A stretch of 64,000 nt of DNA from an uncultured Clostridia bacterium (GCA_938034165.1 CALHKP010000038.1:22943-86942); one strand, 5' to 3'; shown: positions 46,127-55,784, counted from the stretch's first letter. Notes: a model not told the origin generated them from the sequence alone. Numbers and translations: made by a program.

Positions 46127-46792
46127 CTATCTTGCAGCAAATGCTATAAATATTATTTTCTCCGCCTGAGCCGGTTCAAGTGCCTTACGGCATTCCAGCG
46201 CAGTGCTTCCGGTTGTATAAAAGTCATCTATAAGAAGAATACTTTTACCCTTTGCTATTTTATCATACTTTTCGTTAAAAGCAATACTGCCTTTTATATT
46301 TTCTGCTCTCTCCTCAGGCCCGAGACCTCTCATTGGCCGCGTGTATCTGGTCCTTATCAGAACATCCGGCAGATTTTCAGCTTCAATCAGCCGCGCCAAA
46401 TGTTTGGCTATAAGATTTGCTTGATTGAAGCCTCGTTCCTTTTCTTTTCCCTTGTTCAACGGAACCGGAACTAGCAGATCCGGTTTTATTTCCGCAATAT
46501 CAAGCCTGTCTCTCATTATTTCGGCAATATTCCTTGCCATATACTTTTTTCCGTTATATTTAAGGTCAAAAATTATACTTCTTTCGAAGATTCCATAATC
46601 CAGACACTTGAGAAAAGTCATACCACTTCTTTCTTCCGGCTCACTGATATTCCATCTCATATGATCCATGCAATAGTCACACAAACTGTAGTTCCTTGTT
46701 TTATCAATATAGTTACCGCAGCAGATACAGTACAGGTTCTCCGGAAAAAGAAGATCAAGGCCTTTGTCTACGTACTCTCTAATCCCTATCAT
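46127..46792 (-). CDS. comF: ComF-family amidophosphoribosyltransferase-like protein
   Basis: ComFC/GntX-like protein (221 residues) with an N-terminal four-Cys zinc ribbon (YCICCGNY...SLCDYC) and a C-terminal type I phosphoribosyltransferase fold with the PRPP loop ILLIDDFYTTGSTALEC. Needed for DNA uptake in Bacillus and Helicobacter, possibly in recombination-linked priming. AAGGTAG lies before the ATG, 5 bp after recD2. The pairing with RecD2 suggests a DNA-processing role; no other competence genes are in the window. Confidence 0.92.
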   Translation of the reverse strand: MIGIREYVDKGLDLLFPENLYCICCGNYIDKTRNYSLCDYCMDHMRWNISEPEERSGMTFLKCLDYGIFERSIIFDLKYNGKKYMARNIAEIMRDRLDIAEIKPDLLVPVPLNKGKEKERGFNQANLIAKHLARLIEAENLPDVLIRTRYTRPMRGLGPEERAENIKGSIAFNEKYDKIAKGKSILLIDDFYTTGSTALECRKALEPAQAEKIIFIAFAAR

Positions 46793-46797
46793 ATAAG

Positions 46798-49020
46798 CTA
46801 CCTTACCTTCATACCTTCTATTACCGCTTCCAATCTCGGCTTAAGACCGGAATACCTCTGTTTAATTCTATTGTTATCCACCATAGCGTTGAGTTTTTCC
46901 GGCATTCCCACAAGAACGACTGCATTTTTGCCTCGAGTTACACCTGTGTAAAGAAGATTTCTCGTTGCAAGAACAGGCGGGAACCATGCCACAGGCATCA
47001 CAACAATCGGGAATTCCGACCCCTGACTTTTGTGAACAGTTACAGCATATGCATGTTCAAGCTCGTCAAGCTGATTGAATTCATATTCGGCATATTTTTC
47101 CTCATCAAAGCAAACTGTCAGCTTCTGAAATTCACTGTCAATATATGTTATATATCCTACATCGCCGTTAAACACACCTTCGCCTTCTGTGAAATCACGC
47201 TTTCTTTTCCAGCCAAGTTTATAATTGTTTCTGATCTGCATAACCTTGTCACCCACTCGGAAAATCTTGCCTCCGAATTTTTTCTCAAAAACGCCTTCTC
47301 GCGGCGGATTAAGAACCATCTGAAGCTCTGTATTCATATTTTCTGTTCCTAGCAGGCCTTTTCTGACAGGCGTCAAAACCTGAATGTCCTTCAGCGCATC
47401 CACATCTTTGTAGTAGGAAGGCAATCTTTCTGTGACAAGCTGAATTATCAAGGCCAACACGTCCTTTTCTTTTCGCCTTTCCATGAAAAAAAAGTCCGTA
47501 TTTTTTTCGTTGAAAAACGGATATTCACCGTGGTTGATTCTGTGTGCGTTTACGACTATCATGCTTTCCTTTGCCTGACGAAATATTTCCTTAAGCTGTG
47601 AAACCTGAACGTATTCACTTTCGATTATATCTCTCAGAACATTCCCCGCTCCCACAGACGGAAGCTGATCATAGTCTCCTACCATAATAAATCGGCTCCC
47701 CGGCTTGATTGCATCAGTAAGCCCTTTCATCAGCAAAAGATCTATCATAGAAGCTTCATCCACAATAATCACATCATAATCCAGCTGGTCTTCCTTGGTT
47801 TTGCCAAAAACCATCTCATCTCTGCCTTCGGAATAATAGTATTCCAGAAGTCTGTGAACAGTCGATGCATAATGGCCGCTGGTCTGAGTTATTCTCTTGG
47901 CTGCACGACCTGTAGGTGCTGCAATTGCAACAGAAAATCCTGAGCTCTCAAAAATTCTGATTATGGTATTGATAATAGTCGTTTTACCCGTTCCCGGTCC
48001 TCCTGTAATTACAGAAACCCCACTTGTTAGAGTATTTCTGATTGCTTTTTTCTGCTGCTCCGAAAATTCCATACCACTGTCTCTCTCTGACATGTTTATC
48101 ATGCTGTCAATATCTGCGGTCAAAGAACTCAAAGAAGCCGAGTCAAGGGCCACCAAATTCTGACATACTGCCTGCTCAGCCATATAGTAGTTATATAGAT
48201 ATACAACATTCTGCCCTTCGAGAGAATCCATCATAAGACTGCCGTCAAAGCACATTTCGATTACAGTTTCCTCTATAGCCTCAATCGGTATATCGAGAAC
48301 CTCTGCAGTTTTTTCGCAAAGTTCATTCTTCGGCACGTAAGTGCTTCCTTCACCTGTATAATACGACAACATATATATGATTCCACTCTTTATTCTGAAG
48401 GGCGAATCCTTTGGAATTCCAAGCTTGATAGCTATATTATCCGCCTTCTTGAATCCGAACCCCGGAACTTCTTCTATAAGCCTATAAGGGTTTTCCTTTA
48501 TAAGCTCCAAAGCATCTTTTCCATAATTGTTATAAAGTTTCAGCGAAGCATTTGTCGTAAGACCTATCTTCTGAAATTCAATCGAAAAATGAGCAAATTC
48601 TCTTCTTTCAGCATATGATTTTGCAATGACTGCAGCTTTTTTGGACCCGATTCCGCTAACCTCACAGAGACGATCCGGATTATCTTCGATTATATTCAAT
48701 GTGTCATCACCAAATTCATCCACTATTGCCTTTGCCATCTTAGAACCAACGCCCTTTATTACACCCGAAGCCAAAAAGCGCTCTATGGACAGTGCATCTG
48801 TCGGCATCAGCTCTTCAAAAGAAGAGAAGGCAAACTGTTCCCCGTATGACGGATGTACTTTAAAGGCTCCTGTAAGTTTGAAACGGGAGCCTTTTTTGCA
48901 TTCCGGCAGAGTGCCTACGACTGTAAAATATTCAGTTTCTGTTTCCAACACAGCTATCGTATATCCATTAGAATCATTTCTGAATACGATATCCGTTATA
49001 ATACCGGTTTGTTCTTCCAC
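46798..49020 (-). CDS. recD2: ATP-dependent helicase RecD2 (RecD-like, SF1B)
   Basis: 5'-3' DNA helicase found in species without RecBC. N-terminal OB and helix-hairpin-helix region (CEVSGIGSKKAAVIAKSYAE), Walker A GGPGTGKTTIINTI, DEAS box VIIVDEASMIDLLL, GDYDQLPSVGAG, and C-terminal motif HAYAVTVHKSQGSEFPIVVMP; 740 residues. Start is GTG with AGGAG at correct spacing. It lies between the YhaM-like nuclease and comF. Confidence 0.95.
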   Translation of the reverse strand: MEEQTGIITDIVFRNDSNGYTIAVLETETEYFTVVGTLPECKKGSRFKLTGAFKVHPSYGEQFAFSSFEELMPTDALSIERFLASGVIKGVGSKMAKAIVDEFGDDTLNIIEDNPDRLCEVSGIGSKKAAVIAKSYAERREFAHFSIEFQKIGLTTNASLKLYNNYGKDALELIKENPYRLIEEVPGFGFKKADNIAIKLGIPKDSPFRIKSGIIYMLSYYTGEGSTYVPKNELCEKTAEVLDIPIEAIEETVIEMCFDGSLMMDSLEGQNVVYLYNYYMAEQAVCQNLVALDSASLSSLTADIDSMINMSERDSGMEFSEQQKKAIRNTLTSGVSVITGGPGTGKTTIINTIIRIFESSGFSVAIAAPTGRAAKRITQTSGHYASTVHRLLEYYYSEGRDEMVFGKTKEDQLDYDVIIVDEASMIDLLLMKGLTDAIKPGSRFIMVGDYDQLPSVGAGNVLRDIIESEYVQVSQLKEIFRQAKESMIVVNAHRINHGEYPFFNEKNTDFFFMERRKEKDVLALIIQLVTERLPSYYKDVDALKDIQVLTPVRKGLLGTENMNTELQMVLNPPREGVFEKKFGGKIFRVGDKVMQIRNNYKLGWKRKRDFTEGEGVFNGDVGYITYIDSEFQKLTVCFDEEKYAEYEFNQLDELEHAYAVTVHKSQGSEFPIVVMPVAWFPPVLATRNLLYTGVTRGKNAVVLVGMPEKLNAMVDNNRIKQRYSGLKPRLEAVIEGMKVR

Positions 49021-49047
49021 CTATGAAACTCCTGACTGATTAATAAA

Positions 49048-50022
49048 CTATTTGTTATCTTCCTGAAATACAGGTTTATATACCTTTCTATTTTCCAGTG
49101 ATCTGATTCTCTCCGAGAAATTCCCCGGTTCCACTGCCTTGAGAGCTTCTTCCATATCGAACATTCTCGCATCCAAAACATCAAGATAGTGCAAGAGCTC
49201 AGCTTCCGGAAACATTGGTTTCTTAGGACTTCCGAACTCAGGCTCATAATGATGTGACAAAATCATATGTTCAAGCATAATAGCCTTTTCCCTTGAGATT
49301 CCAAGCTCCTGACAGTAATTGTCAATCACTCTTGTACCTTGCACAATATGACCCAGCATCTGACCTTCGAAAGAATATCCCGGTGAAACTCCATATTCGT
49401 TTGATTCAATTTCTGTCAGCTTCTCGATATCGTGAATAATCACCCCTGTGCATACCAAATCCCTGTTAAGGTTCGTGTATATCTTACAAAGCTCAATTCC
49501 GGACATCAGCATTCTCTTTACATGATACAAAAGGCCGCCGTATTCGGCATGGTGATTCTTGGAAGCTGCAGGATAATACATAAGTCTTTCTCTATTATCG
49601 GAAAGCAGCTTGCAGCAAAGTCTGCTAAAATCCTGATCCTGCATATTCTCAGCAACTGCCCATATGTAATTATACATATCCTCAGACTTCTCAGGAGCCG
49701 CCTTAATAAAGTCATTGATATCCAGATTATCCCCCGGAGAAGATCTTCTGATTCTTGTAACTCTCAGCTGAGTCACTCCTTGCCAGATATTGGTTCCGGC
49801 TTTCACCTTGATTATATCGCCGTCCTTGATGGTTGACAGGTTAGTTGCCTCTTCTTCTGACACATCCCATTTCTTTGCGGTGATTTCGCCTGTCTTATCC
49901 CCAAGAGTCATGTCAATATACTGCTTCTTATTCGCTCCTATTTTAAGAGCAATGGATTTTACCATATAAAAACCTATGATTTCAGGTTGGTTTTTTAATT
50001 CTGATACATAAAAATCTTTCAT
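49048..50022 (-). CDS. YhaM-like 3'-5' exoribonuclease, OB-fold plus HD domain
   Basis: Nuclease of 324 residues. The N-terminal OB-fold (about 15-90) is followed by an HD domain with HHAEYGGLLYHVKRML, VIIHDIEKLTEI (HD pair), GQMLGHIVQGTRVID and LSHHYEPEFGSPKKP. The arrangement matches B. subtilis YhaM, a Mn/Co-dependent 3'-5' exonuclease. The first in-frame start (GTG, 50031) lies within the GGAG spacing; the ATG at 50022 is chosen. recD2 follows by 27 bp. Promoter TTTACA-17-TATAAT at 50046-50074. Confidence 0.9.
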   Translation of the reverse strand: MKDFYVSELKNQPEIIGFYMVKSIALKIGANKKQYIDMTLGDKTGEITAKKWDVSEEEATNLSTIKDGDIIKVKAGTNIWQGVTQLRVTRIRRSSPGDNLDINDFIKAAPEKSEDMYNYIWAVAENMQDQDFSRLCCKLLSDNRERLMYYPAASKNHHAEYGGLLYHVKRMLMSGIELCKIYTNLNRDLVCTGVIIHDIEKLTEIESNEYGVSPGYSFEGQMLGHIVQGTRVIDNYCQELGISREKAIMLEHMILSHHYEPEFGSPKKPMFPEAELLHYLDVLDARMFDMEEALKAVEPGNFSERIRSLENRKVYKPVFQEDNK

Positions 50023-50045
50023 TTCTCTCACTCCAATCTATATTA

Positions 50046-50074
50046 ATTATATACATATGTTCGCATATTGTAAA
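50046..50074 (-). promoter_or_regulatory. Promoter for the yhaM-like-recD2-comF operon
   Basis: Minus strand: -35 TTTACA (50069-50074), 17-nt spacer, -10 TATAAT (50046-50051). The spacer contains ATATG / CATAT symmetry. Confidence 0.75.
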
Positions 50075-50112
50075 CCCAAACCCGCCGCCAATGTAAGAGA
50101 AAAAATAAATAA

Positions 50113-50144
50113 TTCCGGGAGACACTGCCTGAGTGTTCCCGGAA
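50113..50144 (-). terminator. Terminator after the histidine kinase gene
   Basis: Stem TTCCGGGA plus ACACT paired with AGTGT plus TCCCGGAA (one bulged base), followed on the minus strand by TTATTTATTTTTT. Confidence 0.82.
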
Positions 50145-50159
50145 AGATTTTGGATGTAT

Positions 50160-51770
50160 CTATTTTGTTTTTGGAATCATAACGCAGGCCTTAAACAGGT
50201 CTCCGTCTATAAATATATCGAATTTTCCGCCCATCAAAGTCACTAAATCCTTTGAAATTGCAAGACCTAAGCCACTTCCTTCTGTGGTTCTCGAGCTGTC
50301 GCCGCGCTTGAATCTCTGCATGAGTTCTGATGCCTCTATATTGAGAGGATCCCTCGATATGTTTTTCATTTCCAGCTTCATCATATTCCCTGTATCACAG
50401 ATATCAATATAAACTCTGCTGCCTTCCAAAGCATATTTGGTTGCATTAACTATGAGATTTTCCATCACTCTCCACAGCTGTCTGCCGTCTGCGAATACCC
50501 TTGCATCTTCTGCCTGCTGATTAAAGATTATATCGAGCTTTGCCGCTGATATTCTCTCTTCTAGCTCCGCAAGAGCCTGATTAACAACATAATTCATGTC
50601 AATATATTCCATGTTTAGCGGAATCGAGCCGCTTGATGCCTTTGCCGCATCAAAAAGGTCTTCTGTTAGCTTCTGAAGTCTCTTTGTCTTTTCATCTATA
50701 ATTCTGAGATAGTCTTCTGCATTTTCGCTATCAAGCCCCTCTTTTTCCAGAAGGTCTATATATGAAACCATGGATGTCAACGGCGTTTTCAAGTCGTGAG
50801 AAACATTTGTTATGAGGTCAGTTTTCATTCGCTGACTCTTGAGTTCATTTTCCACAGCTTTGGATGACGCTTCAGATATGGCATTGATATCCATTGCCAT
50901 TCTATCAAGCTCTCCATGGTCGTACACAGGAATCTTGTAATCCAAATTGCCATCTTTTATTTCCTTAATGCCTGACCTGACTTTTTCATATTTTTTTATC
51001 TGACGGGGCGCAATGATAAATATTGCAATCAGAACAGGAATTACACCAAGGACGGATGCGGAAATCAGACATCCTCCTATGAGAAATATCATTATTTTCC
51101 AGAAGACGCTGCTGTTGTCTTTAATCATATTATCCAGATAGATTGCAATTTTTCCGATGATAAAATGCTTCCAAAAGCTGTTTGTCTTTACCTTTCTTAC
51201 TACTACGCTGTACTCATAGACTGCAATAATCGCACAGATAACAGTTCCCAGCATGCCCAATGAAGGCAAAACCCATTGAGGTCCCAGTGCATTCAGTGTC
51301 CAATTGTACGAATAAATTCTCTCCTCCCAAGCTGTTCCGTCGCTTGCAATATCCGGCTCTATAAGCTTGACATTGAAAAGATAGTACATCGGAACCGATG
51401 ACATTACTGCAAGAATACAGGCAGCTACCATTACCAAAAGAACGACATCTGTAAAAATTTTGTCATATTTTGACAGGATAATTTTGCCTTCTGAATCCTT
51501 TTTTCCGCAGTTTACCGTCATTATAACCAGCGATACCAGAGAAACTGCAATACTTGCAATAAACACAATCCATCCAGTTGAAAGATGCTTTGACATGAGA
51601 GTTCCTACCTCATATGAATATGAGGCATCCAGCGCCGCTGCAACATAGATACCTGCTTCAATTGCTGCAACAACACTTATTACAAGAATTAGAAAGCTCA
51701 CATAATATGCTGTGCTTCTCCCTGCTGATTTGTTTAGTTTTCCCCTGCTTACTTCTAATGTTTCATCCAT
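50160..51770 (-). CDS. Sensor histidine kinase, multi-spanning membrane sensor
   Basis: Kinase of 536 residues paired with the OmpR-type regulator upstream. About five hydrophobic segments in the N-terminal half (for example SFLILVISVVAAIEAGIYV, IFTDVVLLVMVAACILAV, MIFLIGGCLISASVLGVIP) with a loop of about 50 residues, then HAMP-like linker, HisKA with NVSHDLKTPLTSMVSYIDLL (phospho-His), N box NLIVNATKYAL and G2 box GSGLGLAISKDLV. Signal unknown. The neighbouring PBP and FHA-RodA genes suggest, but do not show, an envelope stimulus. Confidence 0.93.
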   Translation of the reverse strand: MDETLEVSRGKLNKSAGRSTAYYVSFLILVISVVAAIEAGIYVAAALDASYSYEVGTLMSKHLSTGWIVFIASIAVSLVSLVIMTVNCGKKDSEGKIILSKYDKIFTDVVLLVMVAACILAVMSSVPMYYLFNVKLIEPDIASDGTAWEERIYSYNWTLNALGPQWVLPSLGMLGTVICAIIAVYEYSVVVRKVKTNSFWKHFIIGKIAIYLDNMIKDNSSVFWKIMIFLIGGCLISASVLGVIPVLIAIFIIAPRQIKKYEKVRSGIKEIKDGNLDYKIPVYDHGELDRMAMDINAISEASSKAVENELKSQRMKTDLITNVSHDLKTPLTSMVSYIDLLEKEGLDSENAEDYLRIIDEKTKRLQKLTEDLFDAAKASSGSIPLNMEYIDMNYVVNQALAELEERISAAKLDIIFNQQAEDARVFADGRQLWRVMENLIVNATKYALEGSRVYIDICDTGNMMKLEMKNISRDPLNIEASELMQRFKRGDSSRTTEGSGLGLAISKDLVTLMGGKFDIFIDGDLFKACVMIPKTK

Positions 51771-51798
51771 TTAAAACACTCCCCTCTGCTTATCCAAG

Positions 51799-52485
51799 CT
51801 AATACTTCTCAATCTTATACCCAATTCCCCATACAACCTTAAGGTATCTCGGTTCCTTAGGGTTGATTTCTATTTTTTCTCTGATTCTTCTTATATGAAC
51901 CGCCACCGTATTTTCCGGATTATATGCAGGCTCGTTCCATACATTTTCGTATATTTGCTCGATAGAATAGACCTTTCCGGCATTTTTCGCGAGAAAAGAA
52001 AGTATGCCAAACTCTGTAGGAGTCATGGCTACAGCCTCACCGTCCAGGCTTACTGTTTTCTGTTCGTCATCCACAACAAGGCCCCCTGTTTTGTACACAT
52101 TCGTGCTGTTATTCATGGACCCCAGCTGCATATATCTTCTTAGCTGTGACTTCACACGGGCGATAAGTTCAAGGGGATTAAACGGCTTGGTTATGTAATC
52201 ATCCGCACCCACATTGAGACCTGTGATTTTGTCATAGTCTTCGGATTTTGCCGATAGCATAATTATCGGGATATTCTTTTCTTCTCTTATTTTCATTGTT
52301 GCCTGGACTCCGTCCATTCCCGGCATCATAACGTCCATCAGAATCAGATGTATATCTTTGTTCTTAACTGTATCAAGGGCTTCTGCCCCGCTAAAAGCCT
52401 TGTAGACATTGTAGCCTTCGTTTCTCAAATATATTTCGACAGCACCTGCTATCTCTCTGTCATCATCGCATACTAGTATGTTCAT
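51799..52485 (-). CDS. OmpR/PhoB-family response regulator
   Basis: Receiver domain with VCDDDREIA, LILMDVMMPGMDG (phospho-Asp), IIMLSAKSED and DDYITKPFNPLEL (conserved Lys), joined to a winged-helix output domain with MTPTEFGILSFL and VAVHIRRIREKIE. Length 228. Gene is 28 bp upstream of its kinase. GGAGGGG before the ATG. Tandem TTAAGAA-like repeats at an 11-12 bp period upstream suggest autoregulation. Confidence 0.95.
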   Translation of the reverse strand: MNILVCDDDREIAGAVEIYLRNEGYNVYKAFSGAEALDTVKNKDIHLILMDVMMPGMDGVQATMKIREEKNIPIIMLSAKSEDYDKITGLNVGADDYITKPFNPLELIARVKSQLRRYMQLGSMNNSTNVYKTGGLVVDDEQKTVSLDGEAVAMTPTEFGILSFLAKNAGKVYSIEQIYENVWNEPAYNPENTVAVHIRRIREKIEINPKEPRYLKVVWGIGYKIEKY

Positions 52486-52551
52486 TTTCCCCTCCGTTTC
52501 TTTTCTCTATAAGTATAATATAATACATTTATTACAAAATCCCCAACATAA

Positions 52552-52580
52552 ATCTTACAAATTTCTTAAGAGTTTCCTAA
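52552..52580 (-). promoter_or_regulatory. Tandem 11-bp repeats upstream of the response regulator
   Basis: On the minus strand TTAGGAAACTC, TTAAGAAATTTG and TAAGATTTATG follow one another at an 11-12 bp period, as in OmpR/PhoB-family binding sites. AT-rich -10 candidates (TTATAT, TATACT, about 52510-52530) lie downstream, before the regulator start. Confidence 0.45.
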
Positions 52581-52614
52581 TGGCTCTCCGTCAAAGCTTT
52601 GTTCTCTAACACCC

Positions 52615-52652
52615 AAAAAAGCCCCGGCAGATTCCAAAATCCACCGGGACTG
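52615..52652 (-). terminator. Terminator after the PBP gene
   Basis: Minus strand: CCCGG...CCGGG stem with inner GATT / AATC pairing, followed by CTTTTTT. Confidence 0.82.
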
Positions 52653-52662
52653 TTAAATTCTA

Positions 52663-53988
52663 TTATTGACTTATTGCAGTCTGAAGCACTCTGTTTGCTA
52701 CAGGTGCTGCAACTTCCGAACCATATCCGCTGTTTTCGACACAAACAATAAAGGCGTATGGATATCCTGGATTCTTTATAAATCCGGAAAACCATGCTGT
52801 TGAATTTCTTCCGGCTACTTCTGCAGTTCCTGACTTTACATAAATATCAAGACCCGGGAAGTTCGACTCGCCATAATTACTTACGACATTATTTTTCATC
52901 ATTTCTGTCAGTTTATCAGCTGTTGATTCCTCCATCATTCTGCCTGTCATATCATGAACGGAAATCACTGAATGTAGCATCTTAGGCTCAGCAGCCTTCC
53001 CGCCGTTTGCAATGGCTCCCATAAACACTACAAAAGACATAGGGTTAATCTGGTCGTTGTACTGACCTATTCCGGCCCAGTCCAGGTTAAGATCTGCATC
53101 ATCAGGAAATTCAAAGCTTCCTTTTTTTGTCATGACACCATTAATATCATAGGACTTTGTCAAGCCGCATTTTTTAATATATTCAGCCAAAATTTCCGGT
53201 CCCAGCTGCTCACTCAAAACAGAGAACCCGCAGTTACATGACTGTGCAAGTGCCTCCTCAAAGTTAACCTGACCATGAGCGTGAGTACATACAATCTTCT
53301 CTCCGTTAACATCACGAGTTCCGCCACAATAGTAGCTCCATGAATCATAATCCGAAAGATTTTCCAAAACCGCAGTCGAAGTGAGAACCTTAAAAATTGA
53401 ACCCGGTGTCATAGTTGCCGAAAGGACTTTGTTTATATAAAGACCACTTTCTGCGTCCGCACCCGGAGATCCATACTGAGGATCAAAGGTAGGTGTGCTC
53501 ACCATGGTTATGATTTCTCCTGTCTTGTAGTTGTAGACAGCCACGCATCCATTTCTACCATTTAGAGCCTCATAAGCAGTCTTAGATACCTCTGCATCTA
53601 TAGACAGCTTGATATCGCTGCTCTTTCCCGTAATCTTGTAAGTCCCCGTCAAAAGATTGTATCCGATAAGCTTGTCTTTGAATACGCTCAAAGCTGCTGT
53701 TGAAATATTTCCGTCTATATCACCCACTGCATGAACAGTCGCCATTCTTATAGACGCGTCATCTGAGTAAGTAACAGTTCCGCCCCCGTTTTGGGCAAGA
53801 AGAACACCGTTTCTGTCATAAACAGTTCCGCTCTTCAAAACACCGTCTTCGTAGATACTCTGGTTTCCGTAAAATGTAGCCCACTCGTCACCGTCAGTAA
53901 CGAATCGCACAATGAACAAAATCATTCCGGCTAGAAGTACAGCAGCGAGGGTGAGACATATTATCGCTCTTCTTTCAAGTTTCTTCAT
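52663..53988 (-). CDS. Class B penicillin-binding protein (PbpA-like transpeptidase)
   Basis: Peptidoglycan transpeptidase of 441 residues with an N-terminal membrane anchor (IICLTLAAVLLAGMILFIV). Active-site motifs: TPGSIFKVLTS (SxxK), QSCNCGF (SxN) and VKSGTAEVAG (KSGT). The N-terminal non-catalytic module is short, like mycobacterial PbpA. It overlaps the FHA-RodA gene by 4 bp, so the polymerase and transpeptidase are translated together as a SEDS-bPBP pair. AGGAGG precedes the ATG. Confidence 0.94.
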   Translation of the reverse strand: MKKLERRAIICLTLAAVLLAGMILFIVRFVTDGDEWATFYGNQSIYEDGVLKSGTVYDRNGVLLAQNGGGTVTYSDDASIRMATVHAVGDIDGNISTAALSVFKDKLIGYNLLTGTYKITGKSSDIKLSIDAEVSKTAYEALNGRNGCVAVYNYKTGEIITMVSTPTFDPQYGSPGADAESGLYINKVLSATMTPGSIFKVLTSTAVLENLSDYDSWSYYCGGTRDVNGEKIVCTHAHGQVNFEEALAQSCNCGFSVLSEQLGPEILAEYIKKCGLTKSYDINGVMTKKGSFEFPDDADLNLDWAGIGQYNDQINPMSFVVFMGAIANGGKAAEPKMLHSVISVHDMTGRMMEESTADKLTEMMKNNVVSNYGESNFPGLDIYVKSGTAEVAGRNSTAWFSGFIKNPGYPYAFIVCVENSGYGSEVAAPVANRVLQTAISQ

Positions 53989-55784
53989 GCCGCACGCCTC
54001 CTTTTTCTCTTAACCGGTATAGCCTTATCCTTTTGTGAAACCGCAAAGCTTGCATTCGCTCTCGTATCCGCCGCCTTTAGGAATGCCAGAAGCCCCCATG
54101 CAGAAATCATACTAGTACCTCCGCTTGACACAAAGGGCAGTGTAACACCTGTAAGTGGGAAAATATCCACAGATCCAAACACATTCAGCATAGTCTGAAA
54201 CAGGAACATAGACATAGCTGAGCATGATGCAATTGTATAATAGGTGGATCTTCCGGCAAGAATTGATCTTACTGCAAATATTGACAGAGTTATGAGTGAC
54301 AAAATCGCTAAGACAGCAATGATAAGTCCCCATTCTTCTGTTAAAAATCCGAATACAAGGTCAGTCTCAGATGCCGGTATATGCTTGAGCCATCCTCCGC
54401 CTGCGCCCACGCCCACAAGACCACCGCTTGCAGCGGCTGACATAGTTCTCGTTTGCTGAAATCCTCCGTTGTCAGGCATTTCCCATACATGCCCCCATGT
54501 AGCAAATCTGTTAGCCACATAAGATTTGAATTTCAATACCATAAGTCCGCCAACAAAGGCAACACCAACTATCAGAACAAGCTTTGTCACATCCCCGCTT
54601 CGCAAAAACGAAATAATAAGAAACGTAACAAAGAAAATTATTGCAGTACCGAAATCACCCATCAGAGCCAAGCAGCAGAAACAAAATCCCGAAAAGAGCA
54701 TAAATATTATAGAATTTCGTCTTTCGAGAAGTTCATCCAGAGAAGCTGCACCTGCCCATATGAATGCCAGTTTAACAAGCTCTGAAGGCTGAAATGAAAT
54801 CCCTCCTATTTTTACCCAGTTGGATGCACCAAACAGCGTCTGCCCAAAGATAAGGTTAAATACCAAAAGCAGAGCCGCCGCTCCGTACATATACATCCTT
54901 ATTGCCTTTGCTCTCTCAAGGTTTCTGAGATATGTACACATGCATACAAACAAAGCAACACCCATAGCAATTGCAATAAACTGTTTAAATGTGCCCGTAG
55001 GATATTTGCTTGCTGTAACCGAAAGACTCAAAGTGCAGAGAAAGAAAGCTATAGTTTCCATCTCATAGCCCTTGCCCTTGAGACCTCGCGTAAAAATCAC
55101 ATATGCCCACATAACAATCATAAGACCGAAAAAGGACACAGCAATAGAAGAAGAATATTCCTCTGCTAGAGATATCTTCAGCTGCACTATAGTCATCAGC
55201 TGAAATACAGTTATAGCAATCAGAGACGGCCATGGTGAGAGCAAAATAGTGTCTGAAAGTCTCATTTCCATGTTATTTCTCTGTTCCTCAAGGCTGATAG
55301 GAAAAAGTGTGCATTTGCTGCTTCCGATGATAATTTCGTCCCCCGGTTCAACCACAACTGTGCCGTTTTCTTCTACCTTTTTTCCGTTTATATATGTCCC
55401 ATTCTTGGACCCCAGATCCTTGAATTTCCAGACACCGTCATCACCTCTTGTCAGAGTTCCCTGATTTCGCGATGCCATAGGATCATCAACGATGAGATCG
55501 CAGTTCTTTGCTCGTCCGATAGCATTTTCCCAATGTGTTATCGGATAGCTTTTTTCGTCATCAATATTGAAATAAGCCCAAACTTCTGAAGGATTCTTGC
55601 TCTTGAGAAGCGATGCTATACTCTTAACCACTATAAACAATGCAAGGGCAATAAAAATCCATCTTGCAACAGCCGTATATGCAAGTCCTGCGCCCTCCGG
55701 CGAAGTTGCCAGACTCACAACAGTGTCCCAAAAATTCAGAAGAGCTTCTTTTGCACCGGTAAAGATTTCCTGAACTTTATCCAT
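53985..55784 (-). CDS. FHA domain-SEDS (FtsW/RodA/SpoVE) fusion
   Basis: Protein of 599 residues. One membrane helix (about 30-50), then an FHA phosphothreonine-binding domain (about 72-160): ENAIGRAKNCDLIVDDP, ASRNQGTL, FKDLGSKNGTYINGKKV and PGDEIIIGSSKC. The usual SRxH His is replaced (SRNQ). The remaining ~420 residues are a SEDS glycosyltransferase with about ten helices: FQPSELVKLAFI, ALMGDFGTAIIFF, ASETDLVFGFLTEEWG and TLPFVSSGGTSM. Start at ATG 55784, with AAGGAGG before it; the TTG six bases upstream is rejected. The gene lies directly before a PBP. The fusion implies Ser/Thr-kinase control; no kinase is in the window. Confidence 0.92.
   Translation of the reverse strand: MDKVQEIFTGAKEALLNFWDTVVSLATSPEGAGLAYTAVARWIFIALALFIVVKSIASLLKSKNPSEVWAYFNIDDEKSYPITHWENAIGRAKNCDLIVDDPMASRNQGTLTRGDDGVWKFKDLGSKNGTYINGKKVEENGTVVVEPGDEIIIGSSKCTLFPISLEEQRNNMEMRLSDTILLSPWPSLIAITVFQLMTIVQLKISLAEEYSSSIAVSFFGLMIVMWAYVIFTRGLKGKGYEMETIAFFLCTLSLSVTASKYPTGTFKQFIAIAMGVALFVCMCTYLRNLERAKAIRMYMYGAAALLLVFNLIFGQTLFGASNWVKIGGISFQPSELVKLAFIWAGAASLDELLERRNSIIFMLFSGFCFCCLALMGDFGTAIIFFVTFLIISFLRSGDVTKLVLIVGVAFVGGLMVLKFKSYVANRFATWGHVWEMPDNGGFQQTRTMSAAASGGLVGVGAGGGWLKHIPASETDLVFGFLTEEWGLIIAVLAILSLITLSIFAVRSILAGRSTYYTIASCSAMSMFLFQTMLNVFGSVDIFPLTGVTLPFVSSGGTSMISAWGLLAFLKAADTRANASFAVSQKDKAIPVKRKRRRAA

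Noticed and set aside
45967..46149. Short plus-strand open frame in the comF-hpf gap
   Set aside because: It runs through the paired closing stem of the structured RNA, has no ribosome site and no recognisable protein features.
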